Counted from the stretch's first letter, positions 14,225-22,942 are shown. The stretch: DNA of 54,066 nucleotides from an uncultured Christensenella sp. (GCA_905193155.1 CAJJNQ010000015.1:1-54066), one strand, 5' to 3'. The notes: generated from the letters alone by a model not told the origin. A program made the numbers and translations.

Positions 14225-15994
14225 ATGTATTATTCCAATGGTAATTATGAAGCCTTCGCCCGTCCCGAGAAGCCGGAGGGCGTGGATCGCAAGAGCGCTT
14301 ATCTGGTGGGCGGTGGCCTGGCCTCGCTGGCAGCGGCCTGCTTCCTGATCCGTGACGGACAGATGAAGGGCGAGCACATCCACATTCTGGAAGAGCTCAA
14401 GCTGCCCGGCGGCGCCTGCGACGGCATCGAGGACCCGCAGAAGGGCTTCATCATCCGCGGCGGCCGCGAGATGGAAAACCACTTTGAATGCCTGTGGGAT
14501 CTGTTCCGCTCCATCCCCTCGCTGGAAACCGAGGGTGCTTCGGTGCTGGACGAATACTATTGGCTCAACAAGCATGACCCCAACTACTCCCTGATGCGCG
14601 CCACCGAGAACCGTGGTCAGGACGCGCATACGGACGGCAAGTTCGCCCTGTCGGACAAGGCCGCGATGGAGATCGTCAAGCTCTTCATGACCCCGAATAA
14701 GGATCTTTACGACAAAACGCTGGACGATGTGTTTGATGAGGAATTCTACAAGAGCAATTTCTGGCTCTACTGGCAGACGATGTTTGCTTTCGAGAAGTGG
14801 CACAGCGCACTGGAGATGAAGCTGTATATTCAGCGCTTCATTCACCACATCGGCGGCCTGCCGGATTTCTCCGCACTGAAGTTCACCAAGTACAATCAGT
14901 ATGAATCGCTGATCCTGCCCATGGTCAAGTATCTGGAAGACCACAATGTGCAGTTCCAGTACGACACCCGCGTGACCAACGTGCTGTTCGATATTCAGGG
15001 CGGCCGCAAGGTGGCCCGCAAGATCCTCTGCATCCATGAGGGCAAGGAAGAAACCATTGACCTGATTGAGGACGACCTGGTGTTTGTCACCAACGGCAGC
15101 TGCACCGAAAATTCTTCTACCGGCGACGACACGCATGCCCCCGAATTCAAGATCGAAAACGGAGGCTGCTGGGATCTGTGGCGCAACATCGCCGCGCAGG
15201 ATTCTTCCTTCGGCCATCCCGAAAAGTTCTGCGGCGATACCGCCCGCAGCAATTGGGAGAGCGCGACCGTCACCACGCTGGACAACCGCATTCCGCCCTA
15301 CATCGAGGCCATCTGCAAGCGTGATCCCTTCTCCGGCCGCGTTGTGACCGGCGGCATCGTCACGGTCAAGGATTCTTCCTGGCTGATGAGCTGGACCATC
15401 AACCGCCAGCCGCACTTCAAGGCACAGCCCAAGGATCAGCTGGTGGTTTGGGTCTACGGCCTGTACACCGACCGTCCCGGCGACTTCATCAAGAAGCCCA
15501 TGCGCGAATGCACCGGCATCGAAATCACGGAGGAATGGCTGTATCATCTGGGTGTGCCGGAGGATCAGATCTATGACATGGCCGTTAAGTCTGCGCACTG
15601 TGTGCCCTGCATGATGCCCTATGTCACCGCGTTCTTCATGCCCCGCGCCGAGGGCGACCGCCCGAAGGTTGTGCCCGAAGGCAGCGTGAACTTCGCCTTC
15701 ATCGGCCAGTTCGCCGATACCGTGCGCGACACCGTGTTCACCACCGAATACTCCGTCCGTACCGCCATGGAAGCGGTTTATACCCTGCTGAACGTTGATC
15801 GCGGCGTGCCGGAGGTGTTCAATTCCTGCTACGACGTCCGCTGCCTGCTCGACGCCACCTCCAAGATGATGGACGGCAAGAAGCTGGCCGACGTGGATCT
15901 GCCCTTCGGCGGCAAGCTGGTCGAAAAGGCTGCGCTCAAGAAGATTCACGGCACCGTCATCGAAGAGCTGCTGGAACGCTACCACCTGATCTGA
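14225..15994 (+). CDS. ohyA: oleate hydratase
   Basis: A 589-aa FAD protein of the myosin-cross-reactive-antigen family that adds water to cis-9 double bonds, turning oleate into 10-hydroxystearate at the membrane surface. The N-terminus shows the family start MYYSNGNYEAFARPEKPEGV and the dinucleotide-binding motif LVGGGLASLAAACFL. The acidic segment LEELKLPGGACDG and GGREMENHFECLWDL, near the active site, follow. Length is normal. The ATG at 14225 follows GGAGG by nine bases. A TATACT lies at 14186-14191 but its -35 is weak. In gut bacteria the enzyme is linked to detoxifying unsaturated fatty acids. Confidence 0.97.
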   Translation: MYYSNGNYEAFARPEKPEGVDRKSAYLVGGGLASLAAACFLIRDGQMKGEHIHILEELKLPGGACDGIEDPQKGFIIRGGREMENHFECLWDLFRSIPSLETEGASVLDEYYWLNKHDPNYSLMRATENRGQDAHTDGKFALSDKAAMEIVKLFMTPNKDLYDKTLDDVFDEEFYKSNFWLYWQTMFAFEKWHSALEMKLYIQRFIHHIGGLPDFSALKFTKYNQYESLILPMVKYLEDHNVQFQYDTRVTNVLFDIQGGRKVARKILCIHEGKEETIDLIEDDLVFVTNGSCTENSSTGDDTHAPEFKIENGGCWDLWRNIAAQDSSFGHPEKFCGDTARSNWESATVTTLDNRIPPYIEAICKRDPFSGRVVTGGIVTVKDSSWLMSWTINRQPHFKAQPKDQLVVWVYGLYTDRPGDFIKKPMRECTGIEITEEWLYHLGVPEDQIYDMAVKSAHCVPCMMPYVTAFFMPRAEGDRPKVVPEGSVNFAFIGQFADTVRDTVFTTEYSVRTAMEAVYTLLNVDRGVPEVFNSCYDVRCLLDATSKMMDGKKLADVDLPFGGKLVEKAALKKIHGTVIEELLERYHLI

Positions 15995-16028
15995 CGGGTA
16001 TACATTTTCTCCTCTCTACGGTATAATA

Positions 16029-16074
16029 GGGGCTGTCCGATGGCTTTCGGACAGCCCCTATTCTTCCTTTTTTC
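16029..16074 (+). terminator. terminator after oleate hydratase
   Basis: Perfect 11-bp stem GGGGCTGTCCG/CGGACAGCCCC followed by a T-rich tract. A TATAAT (16023-16028) directly abuts it, but no good -35 is seen. Confidence 0.8.
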
Positions 16075-16089
16075 ATAAGGAGTAACGCG

Positions 16090-16731
16090 ATGGATTTTCT
16101 TCACGCCATATTCGATCTGGACGGCACGCTGCTCGATTCGATGCCGGTCTGGGAAACGCTGGGCGAGCGCTATCTTCAATCGCACGGAAAAAAGGCACTG
16201 CCCGGTATGCGGGCGGATACCGCGCTGCTTTCGATGCGGCAGACGGCGGATTATTTCATCGAGCGCTACGGCATCCCCGGCACGCAGCAATCGGTCATGG
16301 ACGAGATCAACGCCATGGCAGCGGACGACTATCTGCACCGCGTGCCCGCCAAACCCTATGTGCCGGAATATCTCGCTCATTTGAAAGCAAACGGCGTCAA
16401 CCTGTGCCTGGCAACCGCGACAGATCGCCCGCTGGTGGAAGGCGCGCTGAAGCGGCTGGATCTGCTGTCGTTTTTCGACCGCATCTTCACCTGCACGGAA
16501 TTCGGCGTGGGCAAAGACCGCCCGGACATCTTCTTTGCCGCAATGGAGTTCTTAGGCGGCGTGCAAAGAAACAGCATGGTCTTTGAGGACGCGCTGCACG
16601 CCATTGAAACCGCCAGCGCCGCAGGTTTCCGCATCACCGCCGTCTATGACGAGGCGATGGCGAAAAAATGGCCGCAAATCTGTGCGCTTACCGAGCGGCA
16701 GATTCACAGCTACCGCGAATTGCTCTCTTAA
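16090..16731 (+). CDS. HAD-family phosphatase (beta-phosphoglucomutase/YcjU-like)
   Basis: A 213-aa haloacid-dehalogenase-type hydrolase. Motif I FDLDGTLLDSMPVWE is at residues 8-22 with the nucleophile Asp, motif II is CLATATDRP, motif III has the Lys of GVGKDRPDIF, and motif IV is MVFEDALHAIETA. The helical cap inserted after motif I is type C1. It would dephosphorylate a small sugar phosphate or similar metabolite in the cytoplasm; the substrate cannot be told. AAGGAG lies seven bases before the ATG. It has its own terminator downstream. Confidence 0.9.
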   Translation: MDFLHAIFDLDGTLLDSMPVWETLGERYLQSHGKKALPGMRADTALLSMRQTADYFIERYGIPGTQQSVMDEINAMAADDYLHRVPAKPYVPEYLAHLKANGVNLCLATATDRPLVEGALKRLDLLSFFDRIFTCTEFGVGKDRPDIFFAAMEFLGGVQRNSMVFEDALHAIETASAAGFRITAVYDEAMAKKWPQICALTERQIHSYRELLS

Positions 16732-16742
16732 CCCAAAACGCC

Positions 16743-16781
16743 AAAAAGCATGGCTCCGAACAGAAATCCATGCTTTTTTAT
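16743..16781. terminator. bidirectional terminator
   Basis: AAAAAGCATGG pairs with CCATGCTTTTTT between two convergent genes. Confidence 0.85.
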
Positions 16782-16791
16782 TTTGCCTGTT

Positions 16792-17367
16792 TTACTGCGC
16801 GATGGTCAGTGTCGCATGCTTGACAAAGGCGCTTTCAACATCCTCCAGCGTAGCGCAGTAATGCGAATCAACGGTCAATTCCGCATATTCAATGTTCTGC
16901 GCGATGACGTAGGTCACGCCCTCCTGCGCCGCAGCGTTCTGCTGTTCCAGCCAGGAGGTAACGAAGGCCTCCATGCCGTCCTTATCCTGCACTACACCCA
17001 GGTCGCGGTTGCCCAGGCGCACCATATAGCCCGTCACAGCGGTAATCTGCCGGTTAGATGTGCCCGTGCCGCCCAGCTTATCCTTGACATAGGGCCAGGC
17101 CAGCCAGCCGCCAACGCCAACGCCCACCAACAGCAGCACAATCAGCATCGCGGCAATCACCGGGCGAATGTTGAAGCTGGGCGCTGCGCCGATGCCCATT
17201 TCACGACGCTCCGTGCGGGTATAATGGGAGATATAGTCCCATTTTTCCTCCTCCGGGTCATCCAGCGCGCTCCAATAACGAATCTGATTAAACACCTGCG
17301 AGACGGGACGAAGCCCCAGCTCCGTCAGCGAATCATACGCAGGCGTGTTGTTGACTTTGTTCTTCAC
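16792..17367 (-). CDS. single-pass membrane protein of unknown function
   Basis: A 191-aa protein I do not recognise. About 65 polar residues come first, then one strong transmembrane segment (VIAAMLIVLLLVGVGVGGWL), then an outer domain of about 100 residues with a serine/threonine-rich linker. A GTG at 17367 is preferred because GGAGG lies six bases upstream; the frame runs seven codons further to a TTG. A promoter-like TTGCGA-N17-TATCAT precedes it. It ends at the bidirectional terminator and is flanked by unrelated genes, so context gives no clue. Confidence 0.7.
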   Translation of the reverse strand: MKNKVNNTPAYDSLTELGLRPVSQVFNQIRYWSALDDPEEEKWDYISHYTRTERREMGIGAAPSFNIRPVIAAMLIVLLLVGVGVGGWLAWPYVKDKLGGTGTSNRQITAVTGYMVRLGNRDLGVVQDKDGMEAFVTSWLEQQNAAAQEGVTYVIAQNIEYAELTVDSHYCATLEDVESAFVKHATLTIAQ

Positions 17368-17471
17368 AATGTCCTCCAAGCGGCACAAATGCCGTAAACG
17401 GATATTTTTCCCTTATATATGATACCATTGCGCGCTCTGTTTCGCAAGACAAAATGCGTCGGTTTCTGCGT

Positions 17472-18143
17472 TTATGGCGCGGCTAAAAAGGCACTCACGG
17501 CACGATTAAACGCTTCCGGTTCTCGGTTTGCGATAAAGTGACCCCCTTTCAGAAATACCAGCTGCGCGCGGGGCAGGCTGCGAGCGATCAGCTCCGTGTG
17601 CTCCCGGCGGATCATGTCCTTCGTCCCCGCAATCACCAACACGGGCAGATCGAGCTTTTTCAGTTCCTCCGGGGCGATATGCGGCTCGTTCACCATCAGG
17701 CCGAGCATTTCGGCGTTGGCGCGCGCCTTTTCACTCCGCGCGGCAAAACGCCGTGCCATCGCATAGCCGATCTCAATCGGCGCCTGCACGCTGCGCCGCA
17801 CGCCGGAAGGATCGATATTTGCGCCGCCCAGCACGAGCTTTTCCACGCGCTTCGGGTGCCGGAGTGCAAAGGTGAGCGCGATGTTGCCGCCGTCGGAAAA
17901 GCCAAGCAGATGTGCCTTGGCAATGCCGTGCCAATCCAGAAAATCCAACAGGTCGTCCGCAAAGCGTGCGATGGAAAACTCGCCGTCCCCGCGCGGCGAC
18001 CGTCCGTGCCCGCGCGTATCGAGTGCAAAGATATGAAAGTTCTGTTTGAAAAAGGCGATCTGATGGACAAAATATTCATGGCTCTCGCCATTGCCGTGCA
18101 GCAGCACCAGCGGAAAGCCCTCGCCCGCTTCTTCAAAGTACAT
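17472..18143 (-). CDS. alpha/beta-fold hydrolase
   Basis: A 223-aa serine hydrolase of the MhpC/epoxide-hydrolase-like class. The oxyanion segment is VLLHGNGES, the nucleophile elbow is LLGFSDGGN (Ser in G-x-S-x-G form), the acid lies near VIAGTKDMI and the His in FLKGGHFIANREP. The open frame runs upstream through a tRNA gene, which cannot be coding, so the start is placed at ATG 18143; a GTG at 18167 is an alternative. The tRNA terminator lies just upstream and no separate promoter is clear. The substrate is unknown. Confidence 0.85.
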   Translation of the reverse strand: MYFEEAGEGFPLVLLHGNGESHEYFVHQIAFFKQNFHIFALDTRGHGRSPRGDGEFSIARFADDLLDFLDWHGIAKAHLLGFSDGGNIALTFALRHPKRVEKLVLGGANIDPSGVRRSVQAPIEIGYAMARRFAARSEKARANAEMLGLMVNEPHIAPEELKKLDLPVLVIAGTKDMIRREHTELIARSLPRAQLVFLKGGHFIANREPEAFNRAVSAFLAAP

Positions 18144-18191
18144 CTCAAACGCCACGCCTTTTTTCACACCCTTTCCGACCGGATGGATAAC

Positions 18192-18230
18192 AAAAAAGAG
18201 AAGAAAACCTTTTGAAGATTTTCTTCTCTC
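18192..18230 (-). terminator. terminator of tRNA-Thr
   Basis: GAGAAGAAAATC pairs with GGTTTTCTTCTC, then TTTTTTG on the minus strand, immediately after the tRNA 3' end. Confidence 0.85.
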
Positions 18231-18232
18231 AC

Positions 18233-18308
<76 letters not shown>

Positions 18309-18356
18309 ATCAGTTCCGTTCCTTCTCAGGAAGCCCTGCCGCAAGGAACGAATAGA

Positions 18357-18385
18357 ATTATAACCCACATCGGCAAAAAATGCAA
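18357..18385 (-). promoter_or_regulatory. promoter of tRNA-Thr
   Basis: TTGCAT (18380-18385), a 17-base spacer and TATAAT (18357-18362), about 50 bases upstream of the tRNA. Confidence 0.75.
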
Positions 18386-18437
18386 GCCTTTTTTGAAAAT
18401 TTAGTTCAACTTTTTTTGCAGGCGGTTTTCTCCTCTC

Positions 18438-18466
18438 TTGACACCGCTGTGCGCATTGACTACACT
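18438..18466 (+). promoter_or_regulatory. promoter of the esterase-acyltransferase-DUF6320 operon
   Basis: Perfect TTGACA (18438-18443), a 17-base spacer and TACACT (18461-18466). Confidence 0.8.
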
Positions 18467-18527
18467 GAGATGTGGAAAGGGCGTTTTCCCGCTTCTTTCC
18501 CGAAAAAGTCCCCGAAGGGAGAACCAG

Positions 18528-19457
18528 ATGGCCATCAGCAACACCATGCGCGCGGCGCTGCACGCGCTGAGCTATCCCGCGGAAATCGACGCGGACAAAA
18601 CCTACCGGTTGGAGCGCGCGTTCAAGTCCCTGAGCACGCCGCTCTCCCCACTATACCACCTATGGGATCACCGCATCGAGCGCGAGGGACGTGAAATCCG
18701 TGTGCGCATTTACACACCGCCCAAGGTTGCGGACGGGCGGCTGCTGTTGTTCTTTCACGGCGGCGGTTGGGTGCTGGAAAACATCGACACCTATAACAGC
18801 GTTTGCCGGTCACTGGCGCGCTATACAGGCTGCCGGGTGGCCTCCGTGGAATACGGCCTTGCACCGGAGCATCTCTTCCCCGTGGGGTTGGAGGATTGCT
18901 ATGCCGCGGCGCGGGAGGTCTATCTGCATCCGGAGGATTTCGGCGTGCAGTCCCACGAAATCACGCTGATCGGCGATTCCGCCGGGGGCAATCTGGCCGC
19001 TGCCGTCTCGCTGATGGCGCGCGACCGCGGGGAGTTCACGGTCTCCCAGCAGATTCTGATCTACCCGGCGACCTACAACGATCACACCCCGGAATCCCGC
19101 TTCGATTCCGTGCGCGAAAACGGCTACGACTATCTGCTGACCGCCAAGCGCGTGCAGGATTACATGGCGATGTACGCCGGGTGCGACCCGCGTTTGGTCA
19201 CCAGTCCCTACTTTGCTCCGCTGCTGAGCAGCGATCTTTCGCGCCAGCCGCGCACGCTGGTCATCACGGCAGAGTTTGATCCCCTGCGCGACGAGGGCGA
19301 GGAATACGCCTATGCGTTGGCCAGAGCCGGCGCGGAAGTGGTGCTGCACCGCATGCCCGACGCGCTGCACGGCTATTTTTCGCTGCCCAGCCGTTTCCCG
19401 CTGGTGCGACGAACCTATTCTATTCTCTGCCAATTCTTAAATGGAGAGCAATCTTAA
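18528..19457 (+). CDS. alpha/beta hydrolase, HSL-type esterase/lipase
   Basis: A 309-aa esterase of the hormone-sensitive-lipase group. It has the oxyanion motif FFHGGGWVLEN near residue 80, the nucleophile elbow IGDSAGGNLAAA, an acid in AEFDPLRDEGE and the His in DALHGYF. There is no signal peptide, so it acts in the cytoplasm, probably on short or medium acyl esters. The ATG at 18528 follows AAGGGAG. Its stop overlaps the next start by one base (TAATG), so translation of the acyltransferase is coupled. It is the first gene of a three-gene operon with its own promoter. Confidence 0.92.
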   Translation: MAISNTMRAALHALSYPAEIDADKTYRLERAFKSLSTPLSPLYHLWDHRIEREGREIRVRIYTPPKVADGRLLLFFHGGGWVLENIDTYNSVCRSLARYTGCRVASVEYGLAPEHLFPVGLEDCYAAAREVYLHPEDFGVQSHEITLIGDSAGGNLAAAVSLMARDRGEFTVSQQILIYPATYNDHTPESRFDSVRENGYDYLLTAKRVQDYMAMYAGCDPRLVTSPYFAPLLSSDLSRQPRTLVITAEFDPLRDEGEEYAYALARAGAEVVLHRMPDALHGYFSLPSRFPLVRRTYSILCQFLNGEQS

Positions 19458-20755
19458 TGTCACTTCACAATATGCGGCCGCCCAAATGGTCCCGGCTGGA
19501 CAACGCGGCCAAGATTTTCCCGCCGATCTCGCACGGCGCGAACACGGGCGTGTTCCGTCTTTCCTGCGAACTGACAGAGCCTGCCGATCCCGCTCTGCTG
19601 CAACAGGCGCTGGATGAGACGCTGCTGCGCTACCCTTACCTCAAAATGGTGCTGCGGCGCGGCGTGTTCTGGCACTATCTGGAGCAGACAAATCTGCGTC
19701 CATTGGTGGAGCCGGAGCACGAACCGCCCTGCGCAGCGCTTTACAAGGGCAGCCGTTCGTTGCTGCTGCGCGTGAACTACTTCGGCCGGATGATTAACCT
19801 GGAAATGTTTCATGTGCTGGCGGATGGTTCCGGCGCAATGGCCTTTTTCCAGGCGCTGGTAACGGAGTATCTGGCGCTGCGCCACCCGGAGGCAGGCGAG
19901 ATCAGCCTGCCGCAGGCCTCGGTCGGTCAACGCGCTTCCGACAGCTTTCAGAAATACTATCAGCCGCGCTCCGGCTCCGGAGCGCTCAAGCAGAAGCGCG
20001 CCTTCCGCCTGCGCGGCCCGCACCGCCCGGACGACACGCTCAACGTCATCGACGGCGTGGCGGATGTGCGCTCCGTGCTGGACGCGGCGCATCGCCGCAA
20101 CGTCACGCTGACGATCTACTTATCCGCCGCGCTGGCATGCGCCATTCACGAGGAGATGTATCTGCGTGACCGCCGCCGTCCCGTGGTACTGACGGTGCCG
20201 GTGGATCTGCGCCACTACTTTCCCTCCAACACAGCGCGCAACTTCTTCGGCACCATCCGCGTCGCCTATGATTTTTCCACGCTGGATCCGACGTTTGACG
20301 CCGTTGCAGCGCACACGGCAAAGATCTTTAAGGAAGAGCTGACACCGGAGCGGCTCGGCGCGCGCATGAACCAGTTGGCCGCGCTGGAACACAATCCCTT
20401 CGTTCGGTCGATTCCGCTGCTGATCAAGAACCCAGCGCTGCGGCTTTCCGGCAGCATCAGTTCTCTTGGCGAAACCGCCGGGCTTTCCAACATCGGCAAG
20501 CTGCGCCTGCCCGATGCGCTCGCGCCGTTCGTCAAGGGCTTCGGGGTGTATATGTCCACCAATGCGCTCCAACTGTGCACCTGTTCCTTTGGCAGCAGCC
20601 TGCACATGGATTTCACCTCCGCGTTGGAATCCACCGAAGTACAGCGGCGGTTCTTCGCCTTCCTCGTTTCTGACGGCGTGGATGTGGAGATCCGCAGCAG
20701 CGAATTCTCTCAGGAGGTGAGCAAGCCATGCTCCGATGCCCAAGCTGCGGTGTAA
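19457..20755 (+). CDS. condensation-domain-like acyltransferase (alcohol acetyltransferase/WS-DGAT-like)
   Basis: A 432-aa protein of the CoA-dependent acyltransferase superfamily. The catalytic HxxxDG motif is intact as MFHVLADGSG near residue 115-125, and the second structural half includes VVLTVPVDLRHYFPS and MSTNALQLCTCSFG. No carrier-protein or adenylation domain accompanies it, so it is not a peptide synthetase. It probably moves an acyl group from CoA to an alcohol or lipid acceptor. It overlaps the esterase by one base and the DUF6320-like gene by 28 bases. The true substrate is unknown. Confidence 0.8.
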   Translation: MSLHNMRPPKWSRLDNAAKIFPPISHGANTGVFRLSCELTEPADPALLQQALDETLLRYPYLKMVLRRGVFWHYLEQTNLRPLVEPEHEPPCAALYKGSRSLLLRVNYFGRMINLEMFHVLADGSGAMAFFQALVTEYLALRHPEAGEISLPQASVGQRASDSFQKYYQPRSGSGALKQKRAFRLRGPHRPDDTLNVIDGVADVRSVLDAAHRRNVTLTIYLSAALACAIHEEMYLRDRRRPVVLTVPVDLRHYFPSNTARNFFGTIRVAYDFSTLDPTFDAVAAHTAKIFKEELTPERLGARMNQLAALEHNPFVRSIPLLIKNPALRLSGSISSLGETAGLSNIGKLRLPDALAPFVKGFGVYMSTNALQLCTCSFGSSLHMDFTSALESTEVQRRFFAFLVSDGVDVEIRSSEFSQEVSKPCSDAQAAV

Positions 20756-21393
20756 CGGTTGCGGGGAACAAGACCTCCTGCCCGCTGTGCGGCGGACCTC
20801 TGACCGGCACGCCCGATCCGGACAGCGAAATCTTTCCGCGCATCCCCAAGCCGCGCTTTACCAATCAGTTCATCCTGCGCCTGCTGGGGCTGATTGCGCT
20901 GGCGGGCAGCGCCATCTGCATCCTGATCAATTACGCGCTGGACAGCCGCATCTGGTGGTCGCTGTTCGTAGCGCTGGGCGCGGGCTGCCTATGGGCGGCT
21001 GCGGCAATCGGCATTTCGCTGCGCCGCGACTTGATGAAGAACATTGCCTGGCAGATGCTGCTGATCCCCACATTGAGCATTCTGTGGGACTGGGGCACGG
21101 GCTGGCGCGGCTGGTCGATCGACTATGTGCTGCCCTGCGTCAGCGGTGCGGCGCTCATCACGATGTGTCTGCTGGCGCGGCTGCTGCGGCTTCCGCTTTC
21201 GTCCTTTGCAAGTCGGCTGCTGCTGGCCTGCCTGCTCGGTCTCGTGCCCGCGGTGCTGCTGGCCTGCGGCGCGCTGCGCGTCGTCATCCCCTCGCTGATC
21301 TGTTCCGCGCTGTCCATCGTGGCGCTGTGCGCGCTCGCGCTCTTCTTCGGCCCCATGCTCCGCGCCGAGCTGCACCGGCGGCTGCACCTTTAA
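20728..21393 (+). CDS. DUF6320-like membrane protein with N-terminal zinc ribbon
   Basis: A 221-aa protein that starts with a short zinc ribbon (MLRCPSCGVTVAGNKTSCPLCGGPLTG split over two CxxC knuckles), then about 30 polar residues and six hydrophobic segments, from LRLLGLIALAGSAICIL to VALCALALFFGPML. The layout matches the DUF6320 family as I recall it, found next to an esterase and acyltransferase of this kind in other Clostridia. The start lies inside the upstream gene with AGGAGG upstream, so the three products are made together. It may hold the acyltransferase at the membrane; this is inference. Confidence 0.75.
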   Translation: MLRCPSCGVTVAGNKTSCPLCGGPLTGTPDPDSEIFPRIPKPRFTNQFILRLLGLIALAGSAICILINYALDSRIWWSLFVALGAGCLWAAAAIGISLRRDLMKNIAWQMLLIPTLSILWDWGTGWRGWSIDYVLPCVSGAALITMCLLARLLRLPLSSFASRLLLACLLGLVPAVLLACGALRVVIPSLICSALSIVALCALALFFGPMLRAELHRRLHL

Positions 21394-21404
21394 TCCGTCT
21401 ATTC

Positions 21405-21449
21405 AAAAAAGCCTCACGTTCTGCAAAAAACAGAGCGCGAGGCTTTTTC
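21405..21449. terminator. bidirectional terminator
   Basis: AAAAAGCCTC and GAGGCTTTTT flank a mixed inner stem (GTTCTG/CAGAGC) between two convergent genes. Confidence 0.82.
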
Positions 21450-21450
21450 T

Positions 21451-21771
21451 TTACTTATCCCAGAAATTGGTTTTTTTATCTCCGAAGAGGCCGGTATCCG
21501 TCCTTCCGATCTTGTGTCCCTTGCTGTCGTAATGAACCTGCGACCCAAAGAAGGAATTTTCCGTGCGCCCGACCCGATGCCCGTTCGCATCGTAATTCAC
21601 GTTGCCGCCAAAGAGACTGGGCTGACTCTCCCCTACCTTGCGGCCCTTCTCATCGTAGTGAACTTCGCCGCCGAAGAAGCCCGGACGGCTCTCTCCAATC
21701 TTACGCCCCTTTTCATCGTAATGCACCGTCGTGCCAAACAATCCGGTGCGGCTGGTGATCTTCTTGCTCAT
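21451..21771 (-). CDS. 106-aa protein made of 21-residue tandem repeats
   Basis: After nine residues (MSKKITSRT) the protein consists of four units of 21 residues with the consensus GlFGxxVhYDekGrkiGesr, then a partial fifth (GLFG) and a polar tail. Each unit has a fixed FFG/LFG, V-x-Y-D and G-x-x-x-G. The pattern resembles short beta-hairpin repeats such as YD- or MORN-type units, but matches neither exactly. No signal peptide or membrane segment is present. A promoter-like TTGAAG-N18-TACAAT and AAAGGGAGG precede the ATG. Function is unknown; regular hairpins suggest a small beta-solenoid or binding surface. Confidence 0.75.
   Translation of the reverse strand: MSKKITSRTGLFGTTVHYDEKGRKIGESRPGFFGGEVHYDEKGRKVGESQPSLFGGNVNYDANGHRVGRTENSFFGSQVHYDSKGHKIGRTDTGLFGDKKTNFWDK
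21493..21744 (-). repeat. four 63-bp tandem coding repeats
   Basis: Four in-frame 63-base units encode residues 10-93 of the repeat protein. Units 1 and 2 share the run VHYDEKGRK, while units 3 and 4 have drifted (NYDANGHR, HYDSKGHK), consistent with stepwise duplication. Confidence 0.8.
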
Positions 21772-21879
21772 CTTCGCTCCTCCCTTTGCGTCTTGATGCC
21801 TTTATTGTATTCCGCATCTTCCCATCGCTTCAAGAGATTTGCCGCGAAATGTCGCTTTCTCTGTCCCAACAACGCTTTT

Positions 21880-22905
21880 TTATTTCATGCACATCTCCGC
21901 ATCGCTCGGCAGCGCTTTAGCCGGCGACGAGGGCTCGGTCTGATACCACATCGCACAGGAGGTGTAATCGTCATAACGCGGACCGGTCCAGCCGAGATTA
22001 TCCATCGTCATGCGGAAGGACTGTTCGAAATACACCGGGTCGTTCACATGCCAGCGATAGAACAGGAACCTCTGCTGCCCGTCATACGTTTTGTCCAATC
22101 GGCCCAGGATCGCGTACATCCCGACATACGGCGACTGGAACGGCTGATAGGCGTGCAGCTCATGGTCGTTGCCGAACGCATATGCCCCGCAGAAATAATC
22201 CTCTGTGCCGGTGTAATTCATCGTGGGATAGTTGTCGCCATCCAGATACATCTTGGCCTCGCCCTCGACAAAGCAAGTGTTGTGCCCGTTAAGACCCACC
22301 GCCAGCGTCAGTCCCGCAAAGCATCCGCGCCCCTCCACGCCGTCCAGCACTGTGTAAGCCCTTCCCGGTGTGACAGGATGCTCCTGCCGATAAGCCGCGT
22401 GGAAGTACATTGCGTCCTCCGGTATCTCGCCGTACCAGCCGGAGATCATGTAATAGAGCGTCTTTTTCTCCTTGCCGCGGTTCTCCATCGTGATGCGCAT
22501 CCCCTTGCGGAACGGCATCTGGAAATTGCAGTTCAACCCGCGCGCAGGTGCGATGGTCATCATGGCCGAGCTGTACGCCGGATATTTTCCATCGCGGTCA
22601 GCAAATTGCTCATCATACGCACACCCGAAAAACGCGCTGACCGGCGCTTCCACGGAAGGCTTTTCACAGCCGTCCCAATAGCAGCGCATCACGAAACTGT
22701 GCCCCGTGTATCCCGTAAACCAGATGTGCGTCACCATGCCGGAGCCTTCCGCTTCCGCCAGCGTCACGGTCTCCCCCGGCGCAATGTCGATGCATGCCCG
22801 CAGCTTTTCGCAGTCCTTTCCCCGCGTTCCGCCGTTTCTCGTCCCGGTCGGGTTCTCCGCCGAAAATCCAAAGCTCTTCCTCGCTGCATACCGCCACAGT
22901 TCCAT
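21880..22905 (-). CDS. DUF2961 / glycoside hydrolase family 172 protein
   Basis: A 341-aa enzyme of the DUF2961 family, now GH172, whose characterised members act on D-fructofuranosides (difructose anhydride) and D-arabinofuranosides. It is built of double jelly rolls. The conserved segment NYTGTEDYFCGAY carries a Glu of the active-site type, and AEGSGMVTHIWFTG is the usual N-terminal signature. No signal peptide is present. The ATG at 22905 follows AAGGAGG; the open frame extends 30 codons upstream through the promoter and is rejected there. Its promoter is at 22943-22971. Substrate is uncertain. Confidence 0.9.
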   Translation of the reverse strand: MELWRYAARKSFGFSAENPTGTRNGGTRGKDCEKLRACIDIAPGETVTLAEAEGSGMVTHIWFTGYTGHSFVMRCYWDGCEKPSVEAPVSAFFGCAYDEQFADRDGKYPAYSSAMMTIAPARGLNCNFQMPFRKGMRITMENRGKEKKTLYYMISGWYGEIPEDAMYFHAAYRQEHPVTPGRAYTVLDGVEGRGCFAGLTLAVGLNGHNTCFVEGEAKMYLDGDNYPTMNYTGTEDYFCGAYAFGNDHELHAYQPFQSPYVGMYAILGRLDKTYDGQQRFLFYRWHVNDPVYFEQSFRMTMDNLGWTGPRYDDYTSCAMWYQTEPSSPAKALPSDAEMCMK

Positions 22906-22942
22906 GCCGCTTCCTCCTTGTCGATTGCTTTCTTCTCCCCGT

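Noticed and set aside
14066..15985. 639-codon minus-strand frame
   Set aside because: Antisense of oleate hydratase, which has clear family motifs and a good start.
16023..16058. TATAAT abutting a strong hairpin as a possible small-RNA gene
   Set aside because: No acceptable -35 box at 16-18 bases, and the hairpin with its T tract is explained as the ohyA terminator.
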